Below, one piece after another: positions 1-7,290 of a stretch of 15,569 bases of DNA. Numbering within the stretch: the first letter of the stretch is position 1; each line of letters begins with the position of its first letter. A program made the position numbers and the translations under genes. Where the stretch lies: contig JBHENF010000143.1 of the NCBI GenBank assembly GCA_046262175.1, forward strand, positions 1 to 15,569, in the 5' to 3' direction. The notes below the pieces were generated by a model that worked only from the letters and a program-made list of their open reading frames with translations, did not search any database and was not told the DNA's origin. This DNA is from RYN-124 sp046262175. Its GTDB lineage: Bacteria; Actinomycetota; Actinomycetes; Mycobacteriales; SCTD01.

Positions 1-1464
1 CTGCACGAACGGGCCCTTGCGCGGCGCGGCCGGGTCGGCCGGCACCGCCAGTGCGAAGTTGTTGTCGGTGTAGACGACACCGACCGCTCCGTCGGCGTCG
101 AGGCCGATGTCGATGAGGTCGAGCAGCGAGCGGTCCTTCTCGGGCATCGTCGCGGCGCAGGTCGTGCCGCTCGTGCAGATGTTGCCGGTGTGCACGATCC
201 GGTGGCTGACCTTGCCGGTGCGCACCTCGACCGGCCCGTTCGTGCCGAGCGCGTTGGTCAGCACGGAGACGTACGTGTTCCAGCGCGCGTTCGGCGGGGC
301 GTCATCGGTCTTCTTCGTACCGCCGGTGTTGAAGTCGGAGGTGCCGTTGAAGGCGATGGCCGCGCGGCCGGGGGTGCCGGCGACGATCTCCGGGAAGATC
401 ACGGCGCCGAGGTTCGGCGGGGTGATGTCGACCTCAGCGCTGAACTCGGTGCCCGGCCGGCCGCCCAGCTTCGGGTTGTTGGCCTTGGCGTCGATCAACG
501 AGACGCTGTAGTACATCCGGCCGTTGTGGATCCAGGTCGCGTAGGCGTTGCCGTGGTCGTCCAGCGACAGCCACGGGAAGATGTCGGGCTGGGTCGCCGG
601 CTTGCCGACCTGGTTGACCTTCCAGCCGGCCGGCGTGGCGTAGTCGCTCGCCTTGGCCGTGGCGAGCTGGTAGCCGTTGGTGCGGTACGGCTGGTAGATC
701 CAGCCGCGGCCGGGGCCGTTGGTGTTGTCGACGCGGACCTGTCCGGACTGCGACACGTTGGTGACCTGGGGCACCGGCTGCAGCAGCGGCACGCCCCTGT
801 CGGTGACGCCGACGATGTACTCGCCGACGATCGGCACGTGGTACGTGTAGAAGGCCGCGATGTTCTGGCCCGCGACGCTGGCGATACCGGGGGCGACGCC
901 GGCCACCCACTGCCGGTCGACGCCGGTGGCCGCGCTGGTGATCGGGAACGACTGCGACACCGGGAAGGTGTCACCGTGGTCGTTGGAGGTGGCGAAGGCC
1001 TCCTGGACCAGCACCTCCTGGTCGGCGAAGTACACCTGCCCGGTCACCGGGTTGACGTCGTTCTCCGTGTCGCCGCCGCCGCCGGTCGTGCACATGGGGC
1101 GGCTACGGGGCGCGCACAGCGGGTCGAACAGCAGCCGGAACGTCTTGCCGCCGTCCAGGCTCCGGTGCAGCGTCCCGGTCTGCGTACGGCTCGAGACCGG
1201 CCAGTCGACGAAGACGCGGTTCTTGTCCAGCGCGCCCTTCACGGAGGCGGCGGTGGGCCGCTCGAGCGTCGTCTGCGGCTCGGCGCCGAGGAAGTGCGCG
1301 GAGACGACCGAGGCGGGCCCGAACGTCGGTACGCCGTCCGTCTTGAACGACACGGCGGGCGCCGGCGTGGCGCCGAAGGCGCTGGTCGTGGCGGGCGCGA
1401 GCAGCGCCCCACCCAGGGAGAGCACGGCGAGGCCGGGCAGGAGCAGGCGGCGGGACGCGGTCAT
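1..1464 (-). CDS. Secreted Asp-box (sialidase-like beta-propeller) protein, C-terminus outside window
   Basis: The frame is open from an ATG at 1464 to the window edge (488 codons, no stop), so the protein is 3'-truncated by the window. The start has GGAAG a few bases upstream. Residues 1-30 form a Sec-type signal peptide: Arg-Arg, a Leu/Ala/Gly-rich core, then small residues around ATTSA. Two Asp-box motifs (S-x-D-x-G-x-T-F) lie at about residues 102-109 (SLDGGKTF) and 160-167 (SNDHGDTF), typical of BNR/sialidase beta-propellers. The frame also contains two Cys pairs (CAPRSRPMC and CTSGTTC) that could form disulfides outside the cell. The fold is supported but the substrate is not: Asp boxes occur in sialidases, other glycosidases and non-enzymatic propellers, and I see no catalytic Arg triad I could assign. 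It follows recG on the same strand after 59 bases and may have its own promoter. Confidence 0.8.
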   Translation of the reverse strand, partial: MTASRRLLLPGLAVLSLGGALLAPATTSAFGATPAPAVSFKTDGVPTFGPASVVSAHFLGAEPQTTLERPTAASVKGALDKNRVFVDWPVSSRTQTGTLHRSLDGGKTFRLLFDPLCAPRSRPMCTTGGGGDTENDVNPVTGQVYFADQEVLVQEAFATSNDHGDTFPVSQSFPITSAATGVDRQWVAGVAPGIASVAGQNIAAFYTYHVPIVGEYIVGVTDRGVPLLQPVPQVTNVSQSGQVRVDNTNGPGRGWIYQPYRTNGYQLATAKASDYATPAGWKVNQVGKPATQPDIFPWLSLDDHGNAYATWIHNGRMYYSVSLIDAKANNPKLGGRPGTEFSAEVDITPPNLGAVIFPEIVAGTPGRAAIAFNGTSDFNTGGTKKTDDAPPNARWNTYVSVLTNALGTNGPVEVRTGKVSHRIVHTGNICTSGTTCAATMPEKDRSLLDLIDIGLDADGAVGVVYTDNNFALAVPADPAAPRKGPFVQ

Positions 1465-1493
1465 GTCACTTCCTTCGACAGCGCCGGCGGCGC

Positions 1494-1511
1494 ACCTGCC
1501 CGACCTGCCCG
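1494..1511. repeat. 9-bp tandem direct repeat upstream of the secreted protein gene
   Basis: The nonamer acctgcccg occurs twice head to tail in the short gap between the recG stop and the start of the secreted propeller gene. It lies where an operator or promoter element for that gene would be expected, but two copies of a GC-rich 9-mer can arise by chance here. Confidence 0.3.
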
Positions 1512-1523
1512 CTGTGTCCGGTA

Positions 1524-3665
1524 TCACGCCTTCTCGAGGTACTCCGCCCGCTCCTCGTCGAGCACGTCCCGTACGGCTTGTGCCAGGGCTGGGTGCCGGG
1601 CCAGAGAGGGGTCCGCGTCCACCACCGCCACCGCGGCGTCGCGCGCCTCACGGATCAGGTCCTCGTGCTCGAGCAGACGGAGCAGCCGCAGCGACGACCG
1701 CTTCCCGGACTGCGAGGCGCCGAGGACGTCGCCCTCCCGGCGCTGCTCGAGGTCGACGCGCGACAGCGCGAAGCCGTCGTTCGTCGCCGCCACGGCCTCG
1801 AGCCGCTCACGGGAGGGAGATCCCAGCTCGGCCTCCGACACCAGCAGGCAGAGCCCGCCGTGGGCGCCACGGCCGACCCGGCCGCGCAGCTGGTGCAGCT
1901 GCGAGACACCGAAGCGGTCGGCGTCCATGACCACCATGACCGTGACGTTGGGGACATCGACCCCGACCTCGATCACCGTGGTGGCCACGAGCACGTCCAC
2001 CTCGCCCGCTGCGAACCGCCGCATCACGTCGTCCTTGTCGTCGGGCGCCATGCGACCGTGCAGGACCTGGGTGCGCAGGCCGAAGAGCGCACCGTCCGCC
2101 AGCAGCGGTGCCAGCTCGAGCACCGCGACCGCGGGCCGCTTGCCGTCCTCGCCCACCTGCGCGTCGTCGTCGCCGATGCGCGGGCAGACGACGAAGGCCT
2201 GCCGCCCCTCGGCCACGTGCTCGCGGATGCGGGTCCACGCGGTCTCCAGCCACTGCGGCTTCTCTGCCACCGGCACCAGCGCGGTGCGAACCGGAGAGCG
2301 ACCCCTGGGCAGCTCGGTCAGGGTCGAGACCTCGAGGTCGCCGTACACGGTCATGGCCACGGTCCTCGGGATCGGGGTCGCGGTCATCACCAGCACGTGC
2401 GGCGGCTGTGCCCCCTTGGCACGCAACGCCTCCCGCTGCTCGACGCCGAACCGGTGCTGCTCGTCCACGACGACGAGCCCGAGGTCGGCGAACGCCACTC
2501 CCTCACTGAGCAGGGCGTGCGTCCCGACGACCAGCCCGGCCTCGCCAGAGACGGCCCTCTGCAGTGCCGTACGGCGCTCCCCTGCACCCTGTGACCCGGT
2601 CAGCAGCACGACCTCCGTCGCGTGCTGCCCGCCGAGCAGCTGCCCCTGCGCCAGCGGTCCCAGCAGTTCGCTGATGGAGCGGAAGTGCTGCTGCGCGAGG
2701 ACTTCCGTCGGCGCCAGCAACGCGGCCTGCCCACCGGCATCGACGACGGCAAGCATGGCGCGGAGGGCCACCAGCGTCTTGCCGGAGCCCACCTCGCCCT
2801 GCAGCAGCCGGTGCATCGGGTGCGCCTCGGCGAGCTCGCGGGCCAGCAGCCGACCGATCTCCTCCTGCCCGTCGGTCAGAGTGAAGGGCAGCTGCGCGTC
2901 GAAGGCTGCCAGCAGCCCGTCCGGCTGCGGCACCCGCGGGACGCCTGGCAGCTCTCGTGCAGCGGCCCGCCGCTGAGCGAGCGTGACCTGCAGCGTGAAC
3001 GCCTCGTCCCACGTCAGCCGCGCCTTCGCGCGCGCCACCTGGCCGAGGTCGGCCGGCCGGTGCACCCACGTCAGCGCGTCCTGCAGCCCGACCAGCCCCC
3101 GTCCGGTGCGCAGCTCCGCCGGCAGCGGGTCGTCGCCCAGGTCGACGAGGTCCAGCGCCATCCGTACCGACCGCTGCACGACCAGCGACGAGCACTTCGC
3201 CGTCGCCGGGTAGACGGGGATGACCGCGCCCGCGAACTCCTCGAGATCGGCGCCCGCCTCGTCGTCGACGAGCTGGTACTCCGGGTTGCCCAGCTGCACC
3301 TTGCGGTTGAACGTCTCGACCTTGCCGGCGAAGAACGCCCGCCGCCCCGCGCGCAGGTCCTTGTCCGCCCACGGCCGGTTGAAGATGGCCATCGTCATCT
3401 GCCGGCCGTCGTCGTCGCGGATCGTCACGTCCGTCTTGTAGAGCTTGGGCCGCAGCCTGCGCCCGCTGACCTTCACGACCTCGGCGTAGACCGTCGCGTG
3501 CTCGCCGACGACGAGCTCCGAGAACGCCGCCAGCCGCCCGCGCTCCTGGTAGCGCCGGGGGTAGTGCCGCAGCAGGTCGCCGACCGTGTGCACGTCGAGC
3601 GTCTCGAGCGCCTTCGCGGTCTTGTCGCCGACCGCCTTCGACGCCCGATCCCCGAGCGCGACCAC
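1524..3665 (-). CDS. recG: ATP-dependent DNA helicase RecG
   Basis: 713 residues starting at GTG 3665. RecG is a superfamily 2 branch-migration helicase that remodels stalled replication forks and Holliday junctions. The N-terminal part carries the wedge/OB-fold region (RYQERG near residue 40, then beta-strands rich in Val and Tyr). Helicase motifs follow in order: Walker A GEVGSGKT near residue 290, the DEQH box (VVDEQHRFG) near 398, TATPIPRT near 427, motif V (VIEVGVDVP) near 562 and motif VI (QLRGRVGRG) near 593. Length and motif set are those of a complete RecG. The start was chosen because the GTG overlaps the upstream DAK2 stop (TAGTG), implying translational coupling; the reading frame runs on for 525 codons upstream, but that part is antisense-like shadow within the DAK2 gene. 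Confidence 0.97.
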   Translation of the reverse strand: MVALGDRASKAVGDKTAKALETLDVHTVGDLLRHYPRRYQERGRLAAFSELVVGEHATVYAEVVKVSGRRLRPKLYKTDVTIRDDDGRQMTMAIFNRPWADKDLRAGRRAFFAGKVETFNRKVQLGNPEYQLVDDEAGADLEEFAGAVIPVYPATAKCSSLVVQRSVRMALDLVDLGDDPLPAELRTGRGLVGLQDALTWVHRPADLGQVARAKARLTWDEAFTLQVTLAQRRAAARELPGVPRVPQPDGLLAAFDAQLPFTLTDGQEEIGRLLARELAEAHPMHRLLQGEVGSGKTLVALRAMLAVVDAGGQAALLAPTEVLAQQHFRSISELLGPLAQGQLLGGQHATEVVLLTGSQGAGERRTALQRAVSGEAGLVVGTHALLSEGVAFADLGLVVVDEQHRFGVEQREALRAKGAQPPHVLVMTATPIPRTVAMTVYGDLEVSTLTELPRGRSPVRTALVPVAEKPQWLETAWTRIREHVAEGRQAFVVCPRIGDDDAQVGEDGKRPAVAVLELAPLLADGALFGLRTQVLHGRMAPDDKDDVMRRFAAGEVDVLVATTVIEVGVDVPNVTVMVVMDADRFGVSQLHQLRGRVGRGAHGGLCLLVSEAELGSPSRERLEAVAATNDGFALSRVDLEQRREGDVLGASQSGKRSSLRLLRLLEHEDLIREARDAAVAVVDADPSLARHPALAQAVRDVLDEERAEYLEKA

Positions 3666-5275
3666 TATTCGACGCCGAGCAGCACCGGGTAGTGCGGCTG
3701 CCCGCCCTCGTACGCGACGACCTCCACGGTCGGGTGCGCCTTCTCGACGTACGTCGCCAGTCGCTCGTGCAGTGCGTCGGCCGCGTCGTCGCCGGTCACC
3801 ACGGTCACCATCTCGCCGCCGCCGGCGAGCAGCCGGTCGACGAGCTGCCGCGTCACGCCCTCCACGTCGCTGCCGATCAGGACGACATCGCCCTCGATGA
3901 GGCCGAGGACGTCGCCGGGTCGGCAGACACCCGCCATCGTCATGGACTCGCGCACCGCGGTCGTCACCTCGGCCCACCGGGTCGACCCGGCCGCCTCGGC
4001 CATGGCAGCGACATCGTCGGCGAACGACCGCTCCGGGTCGGCGACGGCGAGGGCCGCCAGCCCCTGGACGACGGAGCGGGTACGGACGACCGCCACGGAG
4101 CGCCCCTCCTCGCGCGCGGCTTCGGCCGCGGCGGCCGCGACGTTGACCGTGTTGCCGTCGTTCGGCAGCAGCACGACCTCGCACGCCCCGGCCCGGTGCA
4201 CCGCGTCGAGCAGCTCGGCCGTGGAGGGATTGGCCGTCGGTCCACCGTCGACGACGATCGCGCCGGCCCGCTCGTACAGCTCGGTGAGCCCGGTGCCTGC
4301 GCACACGGCGACGACGCGACGGCCGGTCGGCTTCTCGTTCATGACCGGCAGCTGCTCCGCGGCGATCTGGTCGGCGAACCGAGTCACCGTGATGCGGAAC
4401 GGCCGACCCGCGTCGACGCCGGCCTCGACCGCCGCGCCGACGTCGTTCACGTGGACGTGCACGTTGTGCAGCCCGTCCCCGCCGACGACGACGAGGGAGT
4501 CGCCGAGGGCGCCGAGCTGCTCCTTCAGTACCTCGACGGCGTCCTCCGACGCGTCGCGCAGGAGGAACTGCACTTCGTACGCGAACTCGTCGCTGCCCGC
4601 CTCGCGCGCGGCCACCAGGCCGCTGCGATCGCGCGGCACCAGCAGTACCGGCGCGGGCAGGGCAGGCGCGGCGCCCGTGACGACCTGCTCGAGCGCGTCG
4701 AGCAGGACGCACAGCCCCCGGCCGCCGGCGTCGACGACCCCCGCGGCCTTGAGCTGCGGCAGCTGGTCGGGCGTCCGGGCCAGCGCGGCTGTCGCGCCGG
4801 CAGCGCCCGCGCGTACGACGGCTTCGAGGGTCGAGCGTCCGATCTCGGCCGCCGACGCGGCCGCCTCCCGCGCGACCGTCAGGATCGTGCCCTCGACAGG
4901 CGTGGCCACGGCGGCGTAGCCCAGCTCGGCCGCCCGTACGAGGGCGCGCTGCACGTCCTCCGGCCCGGCCTGCTCCTGCTCCCCGAGCACCTCGGCCAGC
5001 CCGCGCAGCAGCTGGGACAGGATCACGCCGCTGTTGCCGCGCGCCCCCATGAGGGCGCCGTACGCCATCGCCTTCGCGGTGCCCGCCATGTCCGCGGGCG
5101 CGGCCGCCACCGCATCGGCCACCGAGGACATCGTCAGCTGCAGGTTCGTGCCGGTGTCGCCGTCGGGCACGGGGTAGACGTTGAGGTCGTCGATCTCTGT
5201 CCGCGCGGCCGTCAGTGCGTCGCGCGACGCGAGGCACCACTGCCGCAGGGCGGCGGCGTCGAGGGCCTGCAGCAC
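3665..5275 (-). CDS. DAK2 domain (FakA-like fatty acid kinase family) protein
   Basis: 536 residues from GTG 5275, with a good Shine-Dalgarno (GGGAGGA) six bases upstream. The N-terminal DhaL/DAK2 domain (about 1-200) has the metal/ATP-binding signature VYPVPDGDTGTN at residues 33-44, with Asp38 and Asp40 expected to bind Mg2+, and GARGNSGVILSQLL near 77-90. The C-terminal half (about 330-536) has the DegV/FakA-like blocks VVAVCAGTGL, NPSTAELL and VVLLPNDGNTVN. In Firmicutes FakA phosphorylates fatty acids carried by FakB; the actinobacterial homologues next to recG are less well studied, so the substrate here is inferred. Its stop shares a base with the recG start, so the two are very likely one transcription unit. 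It faces away from rpmB across a 109-base divergent gap. Confidence 0.9.
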   Translation of the reverse strand: MLQALDAAALRQWCLASRDALTAARTEIDDLNVYPVPDGDTGTNLQLTMSSVADAVAAAPADMAGTAKAMAYGALMGARGNSGVILSQLLRGLAEVLGEQEQAGPEDVQRALVRAAELGYAAVATPVEGTILTVAREAAASAAEIGRSTLEAVVRAGAAGATAALARTPDQLPQLKAAGVVDAGGRGLCVLLDALEQVVTGAAPALPAPVLLVPRDRSGLVAAREAGSDEFAYEVQFLLRDASEDAVEVLKEQLGALGDSLVVVGGDGLHNVHVHVNDVGAAVEAGVDAGRPFRITVTRFADQIAAEQLPVMNEKPTGRRVVAVCAGTGLTELYERAGAIVVDGGPTANPSTAELLDAVHRAGACEVVLLPNDGNTVNVAAAAAEAAREEGRSVAVVRTRSVVQGLAALAVADPERSFADDVAAMAEAAGSTRWAEVTTAVRESMTMAGVCRPGDVLGLIEGDVVLIGSDVEGVTRQLVDRLLAGGGEMVTVVTGDDAADALHERLATYVEKAHPTVEVVAYEGGQPHYPVLLGVE

Positions 5276-5305
5276 GCCTGTCCTCCCACTCCTGACCGAA
5301 CGGCG

Positions 5306-5328
5306 AGGCTAGCCGAGGCTGCTAGCCT
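5306..5328. promoter_or_regulatory. Inverted repeat with back-to-back TAGCCT (-10-like) hexamers, rpmB / DAK2 divergent region
   Basis: AGGCTAG (5306-5312) and CTAGCCT (5322-5328) form a 7-bp inverted repeat with a 9-base spacer. Each arm reads TAGCCT on one strand, which fits the actinobacterial -10 consensus TANNNT: plus-strand hexamer 5323-5328 for rpmB (start 5385) and minus-strand hexamer 5311-5306 for DAK2 (start 5275). No convincing -35 box is visible at 17-18 bases. It may be a pair of divergent promoters or an operator; assignment is by position and motif only. Confidence 0.4.
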
Positions 5329-5384
5329 GTGGCGGATCGTCCGGCCGTCCGCCGGACTCCCCTGCACCTCTTCTTGGAGTCACT

Positions 5385-5573
5385 GTGTCTGCGAACTGCG
5401 ACGTCTGCGGCAAGGGGCCCGGCTTCGGCATGTCCGTCAGCCACTCCCACCGCCGCACCCGCCGCCGCTGGAACCCGAACATCCAGACGGTCCGCGCGAT
5501 GGTCGGCAAGACCCCCAAGAAGCTCGGCGTCTGCACGTCCTGCATCAAGGCCGGCAAGGTCGTCCGCGCCTAG
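5385..5573 (+). CDS. rpmB: Ribosomal protein bL28, zinc-ribbon (C+) form
   Basis: 62 residues from GTG 5385 with TTGGAGT just upstream. L28 is a structural protein of the 50S subunit. The protein begins MSANCDVCGKGPGFG, has the basic stretch SHSHRRTRRRW and the conserved NIQTVR segment, and ends with CTSCIKAGKVVR. Cys5, Cys8, Cys50 and Cys53 form the two CxxC knuckles of the zinc-binding version. Full length for the family. Its neighbours (DAK2-recG on one side, thiL on the other) match the usual actinobacterial arrangement. Retention of all four Cys suggests this is the housekeeping copy; some actinomycetes carry a zinc-free paralogue repressed by Zur elsewhere. Confidence 0.97.
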   Translation: MSANCDVCGKGPGFGMSVSHSHRRTRRRWNPNIQTVRAMVGKTPKKLGVCTSCIKAGKVVRA

Positions 5574-5591
5574 CCCCGCTGCTCGTCCGAC

Positions 5592-5623
5592 CGGCCCGGC
5601 TCCCGCACAGGGAGGCCGGGCCG
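5592..5623 (+). terminator. Rho-independent terminator after rpmB
   Basis: A GC-rich hairpin begins 18 bases after the rpmB stop: cggcccggc-tccc pairs with ggga-ggccgggccg (about 13 pairs with one bulged base) around a five-base loop, followed by ttctg. It lies between the converging ends of rpmB and the carbonic anhydrase homologue; T-richness is only on the plus-strand side, so it probably serves rpmB. Confidence 0.8.
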
Positions 5624-5632
5624 TTCTGCGTC

Positions 5633-6151
5633 TCAGTCCAGGCGCTTGAGCTCGTCCTTGTAGCGGGCGCCGTTCCAGGCGTACAGCGCCACCGCCGGCT
5701 CGAACGACCCCTCCGGCACCGCGTCGAGCCGCATCTTCGCGGGGATCCCCAGCGCCATCGCCCGCGCCGGCACCTCGGTGCCGTTGCTGACGACCGCGCC
5801 CGCTCCGACGAGCGCGCCGCTGCGGACGACGACGTCGTGCAGCACGACCGAGCCGGAGCCGATGAGGCAGCCGTCCTCGACGGTGCAGCCCTCGAGGTGC
5901 GCGATGTGGCCGACGACGCAGTCGCTGCCGATCGTGGTCGCCTTGTCGTGCGTCGCGTGCACCACGGTGCCGTCCTGGATGGAGGTCCGCTCCCCGACAA
6001 TGATCGTCCCGTAGTCGCCGCGCAGCACCGCGCCCGGCCAGACCGTGGCGCCGGCGGCGAGCCGGACGTCGCCGATCACGGTCGCGTCCGGGTGGACGTA
6101 CGCGTCCTCATGGATCTGCGGGACGCGGTCGCCGAGGGCGTAGACGGCCAC
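5633..6151 (-). CDS. Gamma-class carbonic anhydrase family protein (left-handed beta-helix)
   Basis: 172 residues. Hexapeptide-repeat (I/V/L-G-x-x-x-x) turns run from about residue 12 to 135, as in Cam/PaaY/YrdA proteins that trimerise and bind Zn, Fe or Co between subunits. Conserved family residues are visible: RGD at 44-46, QDG at 59-61, His65 (HATH) and His82 (VGH). The third ligand position of archaeal Cam is Glu87 here, with His85 two residues earlier, so carbonic anhydrase activity is not assured. The GTG at 6151 was preferred because AGAAGGAGG ends four bases upstream and the N-terminus then matches the family (VYALGDRVPQIH). An in-frame ATG at 6181, with GAGGG seven bases upstream, would add ten residues and is the alternative. 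It is divergent from the 57-residue gene at 6200. Confidence 0.85.
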   Translation of the reverse strand: MAVYALGDRVPQIHEDAYVHPDATVIGDVRLAAGATVWPGAVLRGDYGTIIVGERTSIQDGTVVHATHDKATTIGSDCVVGHIAHLEGCTVEDGCLIGSGSVVLHDVVVRSGALVGAGAVVSNGTEVPARAMALGIPAKMRLDAVPEGSFEPAVALYAWNGARYKDELKRLD

Positions 6152-6199
6152 AGGGCCTCCTTCTGGTCCAGGGGACGACATCGTGGCACCCTCGCGGAC

Positions 6200-6373
6200 A
6201 TGAGCTTCTGGTGGTGCACCGACCACAACACCGTCGAGGGCGACGGCGGCTGCCGGGCGGAGGTGCGGCTCGGGCCGTACCCGACCTCGGACGCCGCGCA
6301 GCACGCCCTGCAGTCGGTGAAGGAGCGCAACGAGCGGATCGACGCGGAGGACGAGGCGTACGAGAACGGCTAG
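6200..6373 (+). CDS. Small conserved-looking protein of unknown function (57 aa)
   Basis: ATG at 6200, stop TAG at 6371-6373. The protein starts MSFWWCTDHNTVEGDGGC, continues with RLGPYPTSDAAQHALQ and ends in an acidic, charged tail. Paired Trp4-Trp5 and Cys6, His9 and Cys18 could form a small metal site or structural knuckle, but three ligands are not proof. The middle segment (GPY/F-x-T-x-x-A-x-x-AL) looks like a motif I recognise from short actinobacterial proteins without known function. It has no clear Shine-Dalgarno. The stop overlaps the thiL stop on the other strand through a shared CTAG. Codon use is as in its neighbours, and the position between real genes supports that it is expressed. 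Confidence 0.7.
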   Translation: MSFWWCTDHNTVEGDGGCRAEVRLGPYPTSDAAQHALQSVKERNERIDAEDEAYENG

Positions 6374-7260
6374 TCCGGCTCCGCGTAGTGGTCCCAGCCG
6401 CCCCTGCGCTCCTCGCCGGCGACGGTCACGCCGCCGCCCGCCAGCACCCGGCCGATGACCCGGCAGCCGTCCGGCAGCGGCGCGTCCGCAGGCAGCGTCG
6501 CGACCAGCGCGTGGTCCTCACCGCCCGTCAGGAACGGCTCGTCCGCCTCGTCCAGGTCGATCTGCACCCTGCTCGCGCGGGTGATGTGCCGGACGTCGGA
6601 CAGCAGCCCGTCGCTCACGTCGCACATCGCCGTGGCTCCCGCCAGCGCGAGCAGCGGGCCCAGCGCGTACGGGGGCGTCGGGCGACGGTGCGCGTCCACG
6701 AGATCGCCCTCGAGGACGCCCTGCTCCAGCAGCTCCAGCCCGGCGGCCGAGCGCCCGACGTCGCCCGCCAGCACCACGACGTCGCCCGGTCGCGCCCCGG
6801 CCCGGGTCACCGGCGCGCGACCCTCCAGGTCGCCGAGGGCCGTGACGCTGACCACCAGCACGTCCGACCGGACGACGTCGCCGCCGACGACCGCCGCGCC
6901 GACCAGCCGCGCCTCGTCGCGCAGCCCGTCGGTGAGCCGGAGCGCCCACTCCACCGGCAGCTCCGCGGGCGCGGCCAGCCCGACCAGCAGCGCGGTGCCG
7001 CGGGCGCCCATCGCGGCGATGTCCGCGAGGTTGACCGCGGCCGCCTTGCGGCCCACGTCGTAGGCGCTCGACCAGTCGCGCCGGAAGTGCACGCCCTCCA
7101 CCAGGACGTCGGTCGAGGCGACCACCCGGCCGTCCGGGGCGGCCACCACGGCGGCGTCGTCACCGGGTCCGAGCAGCACGTACGGCGACGTTCCGAGCCG
7201 CTCGACCACGCGGTCGATGAGCCCGAACTCGCCCACATCCCGTGCGGTAGCGTCCGCCAC
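6370..7260 (-). CDS. thiL: Thiamine-monophosphate kinase
   Basis: 296 residues from GTG 7260 (GGAAGG eight bases upstream). ThiL uses ATP to convert thiamine monophosphate to thiamine diphosphate, the last step of cofactor synthesis, in the cytoplasm. Family motifs of the PurM/ThiL fold are in order: GEFGLIDRV near the N-terminus, GPGDDAAVV (31-39), STDVLVEGVHF (49-59) with metal-binding Asp51, NLADIAAMGA, GGDVVRSD, CDVSDGL and GGEDHAL. Length is slightly short but all motifs are present. The reading frame continues upstream to 7587, but that stretch lies opposite the Lrp-like gene and is not family-like. The two genes start head to head with only 30 bases between them. Confidence 0.95.
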   Translation of the reverse strand: MADATARDVGEFGLIDRVVERLGTSPYVLLGPGDDAAVVAAPDGRVVASTDVLVEGVHFRRDWSSAYDVGRKAAAVNLADIAAMGARGTALLVGLAAPAELPVEWALRLTDGLRDEARLVGAAVVGGDVVRSDVLVVSVTALGDLEGRAPVTRAGARPGDVVVLAGDVGRSAAGLELLEQGVLEGDLVDAHRRPTPPYALGPLLALAGATAMCDVSDGLLSDVRHITRASRVQIDLDEADEPFLTGGEDHALVATLPADAPLPDGCRVIGRVLAGGGVTVAGEERRGGWDHYAEPD

Positions 7261-7290
7261 TCCAGCAGCCTTCCAGAAGGGTTCCTCGCC

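Noticed and set aside
190..2976. 928-codon open frame on the plus strand
   Set aside because: It lies opposite the secreted propeller gene and recG. Its product is Arg/Val/Ala-rich low complexity with no family motifs, the usual antisense shadow of GC-biased codons.
3666..5240. Long N-terminal extension of the recG reading frame
   Set aside because: It overlaps the DAK2 gene in another frame, is low complexity and unlike any helicase; RecG is complete from GTG 3665.
3692..6373. 893-codon open frame on the plus strand
   Set aside because: It runs opposite DAK2, across rpmB in another frame and opposite the carbonic anhydrase homologue; only its last 57 codons form a real gene, which starts at ATG 6200.
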